Source: Robiginitomaculum sp.
GTDB taxonomy: Bacteria; Pseudomonadota; Alphaproteobacteria; Caulobacterales; Maricaulaceae
DNA length: 10,768 bases
Assembly (NCBI GenBank): GCA_002733385.1
Contig: NVVO01000041.1
Span: 9,373-20,140 of the forward strand
Reading direction: 5' to 3'
Shown here: piece after piece, positions 6,736 through 10,768 of the stretch
Layout of the letters: each line of letters opens with the position of its first letter
Numbering within the stretch: position 1 is the stretch's first letter
Position numbers and translations under genes: made by a program
The notes under the pieces: model-generated
The model's database searches: none
The model's input: the letters and a program-made list of their open reading frames with translations, nothing else
Told to the model about the DNA's origin: nothing

Positions 6736-7077
6736 ATGTCTAATTTTTTGCGTACACTTGGACTTATCGGACTTGGCGTCATATTATCAAGTTGTGTCAG
6801 TGTCAAAATCCCGGACTTCGATTTTGTCAAATTCCCTGAATTTAGGCAAGATGCCGAAAATATTGCTGATTATCCCAAGGTCGAAAATGCGGCGCAACTC
6901 CCCGAAAATATTCGCTCTGACCAGCAATGGGACACGGCGGTGAAAAAAATTATGACCGACCGGGACGGTTTAAGCATCCCAAATATCGCAAATGCCAAAA
7001 CCGATACAGAGATAGAAAACGAAATGAAGAAACTAGGCGAGCAAGTCAATGCCTACAAAAAAGATGACCCCGAATAA
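6736..7077 (+). CDS. Small putative lipoprotein of unknown function
   Basis: From the ATG at 6736 this is a 113-residue protein with a lipoprotein signal peptide: MSNFLR, a hydrophobic core, and the lipobox LSSC with Cys20. The mature part is short, charged and rather polar, with an aromatic PDFDFVKFPEF stretch just after the lipid anchor, a central helix-like part (DTAVKKIMTD) and a C-terminal EIENEMKKLGEQVNAYK segment that may be helical. The frame extends up to an ATG at 6667, preceded by AAGAAAG, but that would put 23 residues before the signal peptide, so 6736 is preferred. It lies 88 bases after argC and ends two bases before recJ, suggesting a shared transcript. I do not recognise the family. 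Confidence 0.75.
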   Translation: MSNFLRTLGLIGLGVILSSCVSVKIPDFDFVKFPEFRQDAENIADYPKVENAAQLPENIRSDQQWDTAVKKIMTDRDGLSIPNIANAKTDTEIENEMKKLGEQVNAYKKDDPE

Positions 7078-7079
7078 GA

Positions 7080-8861
7080 GTGTCTGAGCATTCGACAAAG
7101 CCTGTTATCCAAAACCTACTAGATGTCAGCAAGTCTGTGCGTGGTCGAAAATGGGCATTGCGTTGCCAAGATGACGGCTTGACGGCTGAATTTACGAGGC
7201 AGGGGTATTCCTTGACCCTGGCACAGATTTTAGCCGGGCGCGGCGTGAAGCCAGACGAGGCTGAGAATTTCCTAAACCCGACTTTGCGCACTTATTTGCC
7301 TGACCCGTCATCTTTCGTCGACATGGACAAAGCTGCGGTTCGTATCGTCGACGCGGTTGAAGCGGGGGAAGCCATCACTGTATTTGCCGATTATGATGTG
7401 GACGGTGCAACTTCGGCGGCGCAACTGATCCGCTGGGGCAGGGCGCTGGGCAGCAAGTTTGAGCTTTATGTGCCCGACCGGATTAAAGAGGGTTACGGCC
7501 CGACGGTAAGCGCATTTGAGACGTTGAAAGCCAATGGGGCAGATTTGGTCATTACCGTTGATTGCGGGGCCAGCGCGGACGCCGCGCTCAACGCCGCCCA
7601 AGGGCTTGAGCTTCCCATTATTGTCATCGACCACCATATGATGAGCGGGGACATGCCGCCGGCCTTTGCCTTGGTCAATCCCAACCGGTCTGATGACCAT
7701 TCAGGTCAAGGCCATTTGGCCGCCGCCGGGGTAAGCTTTATGTTGCTGGTGGCCCTTAACCGTGAAGCCAAGCGGCGGGGGCTGGATGGGGTGCCGGACT
7801 TATTGTCATTTCTCGATTTAACCGCCCTCGGCACAGTTTGCGATGTGGTGGCCCTCACCGGTCTTAACCGGGCATTCGTGGCCCAGGGTTTGAAAGTAAT
7901 GTCGGCAAAACCCAATCCTGGGCTGGCCGCCCTTGCGCAAATTGCCAGTGTCAGCCCCCCGTTTTCGACCTATCATTGTGGTTTCGTGATGGGTCCGCGG
8001 ATCAATGCGGGCGGGCGAATTGGTCAACCTGATATGGGGGCGCGAATGCTGTCCAGTGATGATTTAGGCGAGATAGGCGGTTTTGCCGCCGAGCTTGACC
8101 GGATCAATCAAGACCGCCGCCAACTTCAAGACCGGATATTACGCGAAGCATTAGAGCAAGCGGAGCAACTCGGCGCGGATAAACAGGTTATTTGTTTGGC
8201 CATGCAGGGTTGGCATGCGGGCGTTATCGGCATTGTCGCCGGGCGCCTCAAAGACAGATTTGGTCGCCCGGCCATCGTGATTGGGGTCGACAAGCACGGT
8301 ATTGGTAAAGGCTCGGGACGCTCCTTGGCTGGCGTGAATATGGGGGCTGCCATTCATAAGGCCAAAGAGCTTGGGATCATACAGGCGGGCGGTGGTCACG
8401 AAATGGCGGCTGGGTTGACTGTAGCAGAGGAAAAAATACCGGAATTTCAAGAGTTTATTGAGGATAATTTAAGTGCGCAAATAAGAAAGGCCCGAGAAGA
8501 CAATACTCTTAAAGTCGATGCTCTCATCAGCCCCTCTGCTCTTGGCCCCGAATTGATCGCGGAAATCGAACAAGCCCAGCCATTTGGCGCGAAAATGTCT
8601 GAACCCGTATTCGCATTTGCACATATGCGTATTTCCTATGCCAAGGCCTTAAATGGTGGCCATGTTCGCTGTGCCTTTGAAGACCAACAAGGGCTGCGTA
8701 TGGACGCAATTGCTTTTCGGGCTGAGGAAAACGGCATTGCCGATGTTTTGTTGGCCCCAGACCCGCCGCGTGTCCATATTGTTGCCCGCTTGAAGCAAAA
8801 TACCTGGCGGGGGCGGGTAAAAATCGATGTGCAAATTAGTGATTTGGCCATTGCGCAATAA
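7080..8861 (+). CDS. recJ: Single-stranded-DNA-specific 5'-3' exonuclease RecJ
   Basis: A 593-residue enzyme close to the usual size of about 575-600. RecJ degrades single-stranded DNA 5'-3' in recombination repair (RecFOR pathway), base excision and mismatch repair. The DHH phosphoesterase domain shows motif I VFADYDVDGATSAA (101-114; Asp104, 106, 108), motif II VITVDCG (157-163; Asp161), the DHH motif at 184-186 (VIDHHM) and CDVVAL (254-259; Asp255), all metal ligands. The DHHA1 domain follows, with GWHAGVIGIVAGRL (377-390) and GGGHEMAAG (437-445). An OB-like C-terminal part has PFGAKMSEPVF (501-511). The GTG at 7080 lies two bases after the lipoprotein stop; no strong ribosome site is present, which suggests translational coupling. 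Confidence 0.97.
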   Translation: MSEHSTKPVIQNLLDVSKSVRGRKWALRCQDDGLTAEFTRQGYSLTLAQILAGRGVKPDEAENFLNPTLRTYLPDPSSFVDMDKAAVRIVDAVEAGEAITVFADYDVDGATSAAQLIRWGRALGSKFELYVPDRIKEGYGPTVSAFETLKANGADLVITVDCGASADAALNAAQGLELPIIVIDHHMMSGDMPPAFALVNPNRSDDHSGQGHLAAAGVSFMLLVALNREAKRRGLDGVPDLLSFLDLTALGTVCDVVALTGLNRAFVAQGLKVMSAKPNPGLAALAQIASVSPPFSTYHCGFVMGPRINAGGRIGQPDMGARMLSSDDLGEIGGFAAELDRINQDRRQLQDRILREALEQAEQLGADKQVICLAMQGWHAGVIGIVAGRLKDRFGRPAIVIGVDKHGIGKGSGRSLAGVNMGAAIHKAKELGIIQAGGGHEMAAGLTVAEEKIPEFQEFIEDNLSAQIRKAREDNTLKVDALISPSALGPELIAEIEQAQPFGAKMSEPVFAFAHMRISYAKALNGGHVRCAFEDQQGLRMDAIAFRAEENGIADVLLAPDPPRVHIVARLKQNTWRGRVKIDVQISDLAIAQ

Positions 8862-8919
8862 AATTCAAAAAAATCTTGCAAATTCACGGGAAAATATGGA
8901 TTTTTCTGGTGTTTATGGC

Positions 8920-8948
8920 TTGCACGCACACAATCTCGACTATATATG
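8920..8948 (+). promoter_or_regulatory. Candidate promoter of tRNA-Glu
   Basis: TTGCAC (8920-8925) lies 17 bases before TATATG (8943-8948), within a TATATATG run that allows small shifts. Transcription would begin near 8955, just before the tRNA at 8968. No intrinsic terminator separates it from recJ. Confidence 0.45.
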
Positions 8949-8967
8949 AGCGGTTCGCTGTTTACGC

Positions 8968-9042
8968 GGTCCCTTCGTCTATCGGTTAGGACGCCAGGTT
9001 TTCAACCTGGAAAGAGGGGTTCGATTCCCCTAGGGACTGCCA
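8968..9042 (+). tRNA. tRNA-Glu (anticodon TTC)
   Basis: Acceptor arms GGTCCCT (8968-8974) and AGGGACT (9032-9038) pair with a G-T first pair. The D arm is GTCT...GGAC, the anticodon stem CCAGG/CCTGG (8994-8998, 9006-9010) carries TTC at 9001-9003, and the T arm is AGGGG-TTCGATT-CCCCT. The discriminator G (9039) and an encoded CCA (9040-9042) follow. It reads GAA and GAG. The last six bases also form the start of an 18-bp tandem repeat. Confidence 0.96.
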
Positions 9043-9079
9043 ATAGTGAAGGGCCTGCCAATAGTGAAGGGCCTGCCAA
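9037..9079 (+). repeat. 18-bp tandem repeat overlapping the tRNA-Glu 3' end
   Basis: The unit CTGCCAATAGTGAAGGGC occurs perfectly at 9037-9054 and 9055-9072, and the first seven bases again at 9073-9079. The first copy begins within the acceptor stem and CCA of tRNA-Glu, so the tail of the tRNA is repeated twice downstream. Slippage or unequal exchange at the tRNA end is the likely cause. Confidence 0.9.
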
Positions 9080-9173
9080 CAACGAGATTGTAAATAGGCT
9101 TTTTCCTATTTATATGCTCTTGTTTCTTCACGATTAGATTGCATCGCTAAAACTGCTGGGCTAAAAGAGCGTT

Positions 9174-9656
9174 ATGAAAAATTTTGTATTTATAGCAATG
9201 ATTGTTTTGGGGCTTGCACTCAACGGCTTTTCGGCATTGGCGCAGAGCCCAAATGATGTGATTGATTTTGGCCCCAAGGAAAACTTGAGCATTGTCTCGA
9301 ACAATAAAACCCACACATTTAGCGTTGAAATAGCCGACACACCTGTTGAGACAAATCGCGGACTGATGTTTCGAGACGAAATTGGGCTGGACGAAGGCAT
9401 GTTGTTTGAATTTGGCGAAGCACGGATCGCCAGTATCTGGATGAAAAACACTAGTGTTTTTCTGGATATTCTATTTGTCCGGGCGGACGGCCAAATTTTA
9501 AAAATTGAACATTCCGCCAAGCCATATTCTCTGCGCAGCATAACCTCCGAGGCATTGGTAACAGGTGTGCTGGAACTTGCGGGCGGACAAGCCCATGCCC
9601 TTGGCATTCAAGCAGGAGACCTCGTGCAACACAGCTATTTTTCTACAGCACCGTAG
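9174..9656 (+). CDS. Exported DUF192-family protein
   Basis: A 160-residue protein. Residues 1-23 form a cleavable signal peptide (hydrophobic core, then ALA-Q), so the product is probably periplasmic. The rest matches the DUF192 (UPF0127) family: FSVEIADTPVETNRGLMFRD (49-68), GMLFEFGEARIASIWMKNT (75-93), LDILFVRADGQI (97-108) and VLELAGGQAHALGIQAGD (132-149). The family is a small beta-rich fold of no established biochemical role. AAGAG about 5 bases before the ATG at 9174 serves as ribosome site. It stands alone between tRNA-Glu and tRNA-Pro and has no clear partner. Confidence 0.9.
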   Translation: MKNFVFIAMIVLGLALNGFSALAQSPNDVIDFGPKENLSIVSNNKTHTFSVEIADTPVETNRGLMFRDEIGLDEGMLFEFGEARIASIWMKNTSVFLDILFVRADGQILKIEHSAKPYSLRSITSEALVTGVLELAGGQAHALGIQAGDLVQHSYFSTAP

Positions 9657-9691
9657 CATAAAACTTTCTAATATTTTTCTGATTAGGGGGC

Positions 9692-9718
9692 TTGCCTAAT
9701 AGAATTAAGCGGTATAAA
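9692..9718 (+). promoter_or_regulatory. Candidate promoter of tRNA-Pro(TGG)
   Basis: TTGCCT (9692-9697) and TATAAA (9713-9718) precede the tRNA. The spacer is only 15 bases, short for sigma70, so one hexamer may be misplaced by a base or two. The -10 matches 5 of 6. Confidence 0.4.
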
Positions 9719-9746
9719 GCACCCAACTTACCAGTGAAGAACCCGT

Positions 9747-9823
<77 letters not shown>

Positions 9824-9879
9824 TTTTATCCTTATTTGTCAATATGTTAGCTGTTTGTAAAATGCAAATAAGTTCGGAA

Positions 9880-9894
9880 TGTAAACCGTTTACA
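9880..9894. promoter_or_regulatory. 15-bp dyad, possible operator
   Basis: TGTAAAC-C-GTTTACA: perfect 7-base arms around one base. It recalls the TGTAAACG-type sites of LacI/GalR-family regulators, but those usually have a central CG with even symmetry, so the match is only suggestive. It lies 200 bases before the next start codon, far for direct control. Confidence 0.3.
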
Positions 9895-10058
9895 CACAGT
9901 TTCCAGCCCATGAGCAATCCTCATTGACATTATGCCATGAAATATAGACGTGCAGGACATTTCAGTCTTAGTTGATTTATTAGGTGAACATGTTTATTGG
10001 TGGCAATATTGAATACACAAATATAAAAAATAACAGCTAACTATTCAAATATACTATT

Positions 10059-10084
10059 ATTATTTAGGGGCATTATTTAGGGGG
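10059..10084 (+). repeat. 13-bp tandem duplication carrying a ribosome site
   Basis: ATTATTTAGGGGC (10059-10071) is followed at once by ATTATTTAGGGGG (10072-10084), identical in 12 of 13 positions. The second copy supplies AGGGGG, nine bases before the TTG start of the next gene; the first copy gives an additional, more distant purine tract. Confidence 0.8.
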
Positions 10085-10093
10085 CATAAAATA

Positions 10094-10672
10094 TTGAAGA
10101 AATGGTATCAATTACTTATAGCAGGGCTATTCGGTGCAGTCATCGGAGGGGTAGTGATATGGGTAAAGCTATCAAAAAACGATAACGACAGTCCACCGCC
10201 TAATGTAAATGCGGTTGCGAATACGTTGCCCGGCATGAAAATGTTGCAAGATTATCAGTGTCATTACGCAGAAGAAAAAATTGTGATTGTCAACGGTATT
10301 GAAGACAATTATTCACCGGCTGGCCTAGAACCAGCTCGCGTGCACAAACGTATGGGCAAATACAATAATCTGGTGATACCACAGCGAAATTATGACGACG
10401 GCGGGCTTGACCGCAATTTTTTCGACTATTTTGAGCTGCCGGTGAATATCACATCCGGCATATTTGTCATCGGGTTAAGACCATTGGGAGATAATAATAA
10501 TGACCTTTTGTTCATTGGAGATACAGCCTCAAATAGTGATGGACAGATAAATCAGTATTATCAATTATCAACAGTCGAAATTCAAAACAATCCCGCATGG
10601 GTCAGCCAGAACGGAACCCACAAGATAGGTTTAGACGAACTTGTTATTAGACAGTTGAGTTTTGGTATGTGA
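10094..10672 (+). CDS. Unrecognised membrane-anchored protein, possibly truncated
   Basis: A 192-residue protein that starts with TTG after AGGGGG. Residues 6-25 (QLLIAGLFGAVIGGVVIWVK) form one transmembrane anchor or uncleaved signal, followed by a polar Asn/Asp/Pro-rich linker (28-42). The rest would lie outside the membrane and looks beta-rich: EKIVIVNGIEDNY, FFDYFELP, GIFVIGLRPLGDNNNDLLFIGD. The fold is unknown to me, and the FELP...GIFVIGLRPLGDN...IGD pattern hints at a sandwich domain only. Base use is more AT-rich than in the housekeeping genes. The stop TGA at 10670-10672 coincides with the first bases of a probable insertion sequence end, so the native C terminus may be missing. No partner gene is visible. 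Confidence 0.6.
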   Translation: MKKWYQLLIAGLFGAVIGGVVIWVKLSKNDNDSPPPNVNAVANTLPGMKMLQDYQCHYAEEKIVIVNGIEDNYSPAGLEPARVHKRMGKYNNLVIPQRNYDDGGLDRNFFDYFELPVNITSGIFVIGLRPLGDNNNDLLFIGDTASNSDGQINQYYQLSTVEIQNNPAWVSQNGTHKIGLDELVIRQLSFGM

Positions 10673-10768
10673 GGTGGTCCCCATTAATTGGACAGTTTTC
10701 GACGTTTTTTAAGCTACACTTTGTATCATCTGGTCGGTTTCCATTTCTTGTCTATTTTTCCAATAGGC
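10670..10768 (-). mobile_element. End of an IS3-type insertion sequence (partial)
   Basis: The bases from 10670 (TGAGGTGGTCCCC, then TTGGACAG) resemble the terminal inverted repeat of IS3-family elements, which begin with TG and carry a CCCC block. Just inside, a minus-strand frame ends at 10709, the distance expected for a transposase stop near the element's 3' end. The rest of the element, its other end and any target duplication are outside the window, so family and boundary are inferred. Confidence 0.55.
10709..10768 (-). CDS. C-terminal end of a putative IS3-type transposase (partial)
   Basis: The minus strand is open from the window edge to TAA (10709-10711) and reads AYWKNRQEMETDQMIQSVA. 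The YWxNRQE-like tail is compatible with the last residues after the integrase core of IS3-family transposases, which often end with a Tyr-Trp motif. The DDE catalytic residues would lie beyond the window. Nineteen residues are too few for a firm family call; the adjacent terminal-repeat-like sequence is the main support. Confidence 0.5.
   Translation of the reverse strand, partial: AYWKNRQEMETDQMIQSVA

Larger units (their letters stand above)
9824..10093. other. AT-rich intergenic interval
   Basis: These 270 bases contain a T-rich stretch after the tRNA, the 15-bp dyad at 9880-9894, an exact TTGACA (9924-9929) without a well-placed -10, and a 13-bp tandem duplication just before the next gene. 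I see no coding region or structured RNA that I can support. Confidence 0.5.

Noticed and set aside
8866..8906. Possible terminator after recJ (AAAAATC...GATTTTT)
   Set aside because: The arms are almost purely AT with a long loop, too weak for an intrinsic terminator.
8946..9137. Plus-strand 63-codon frame through tRNA-Glu with a SEGPAN repeat
   Set aside because: It translates the tRNA and the 18-bp tandem repeat; the repeated residues come only from that repeat.
9924..9952. Exact TTGACA as a promoter for the gene at 10094
   Set aside because: The nearest TATA-like hexamer (9943-9948) is only 13 bases away, too close for sigma70, and nothing fits at 16-18 bases.

Overview
The window looks like a chromosomal segment of an alphaproteobacterium, of uncertain order and moderate GC. 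Two gene orders familiar from that class support this: the end of fabH followed by ihfA and a MerR-type regulator, and rplM-rpsI followed by argC. A heme A synthase of the cytochrome c oxidase pathway and an S9 protein with an N-terminal extension fit the same picture. Most of the window is housekeeping DNA. I did not find a convincing new multi-gene system, and the less ordinary material lies in two AT-richer intervals, about 3250-4500 and 9824-10768.

Left part (1-2384): the last 19 codons of fabH, then ihfA (GTG start at 169), a MerR-family regulator, tRNA-Pro(GGG) with a good candidate promoter, and ctaA/COX15, the heme A synthase. A lipoprotein gene (2390-3250, minus strand) converges on ctaA with a 5-base gap.

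Accessory interval (3251-4500): no clear intact gene. It holds a 15-bp dyad, a 108-bp imperfect inverted repeat resembling a REP/MITE element, and a doubtful 195-codon open frame. Around the second half of that frame, another frame looks more protein-like but is broken by stops, so a decayed gene is likely. After it comes the leader of rplM-rpsI, with a candidate promoter and a GC-rich hairpin.

Centre (4520-8861): rplM and rpsI (ribosomal proteins L13 and S9) form an operon closed by a strong intrinsic terminator. ArgC (arginine biosynthesis) begins only 10 bases past that terminator. A small lipoprotein gene and recJ (single-strand 5'-3' exonuclease of DNA repair) follow; these last two are 2 bases apart and probably co-transcribed.

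Right part (8862-10768): tRNA-Glu(TTC), whose 3' end is part of an 18-bp tandem repeat; an exported DUF192 protein; tRNA-Pro(TGG); and an unrecognised membrane-anchored protein started by TTG. The window ends in what looks like one end of an IS3-type insertion sequence, with the last 19 codons of a transposase-like frame on the minus strand. The putative element end coincides with the stop codon of the unrecognised gene, so that gene may have been cut short by the insertion.
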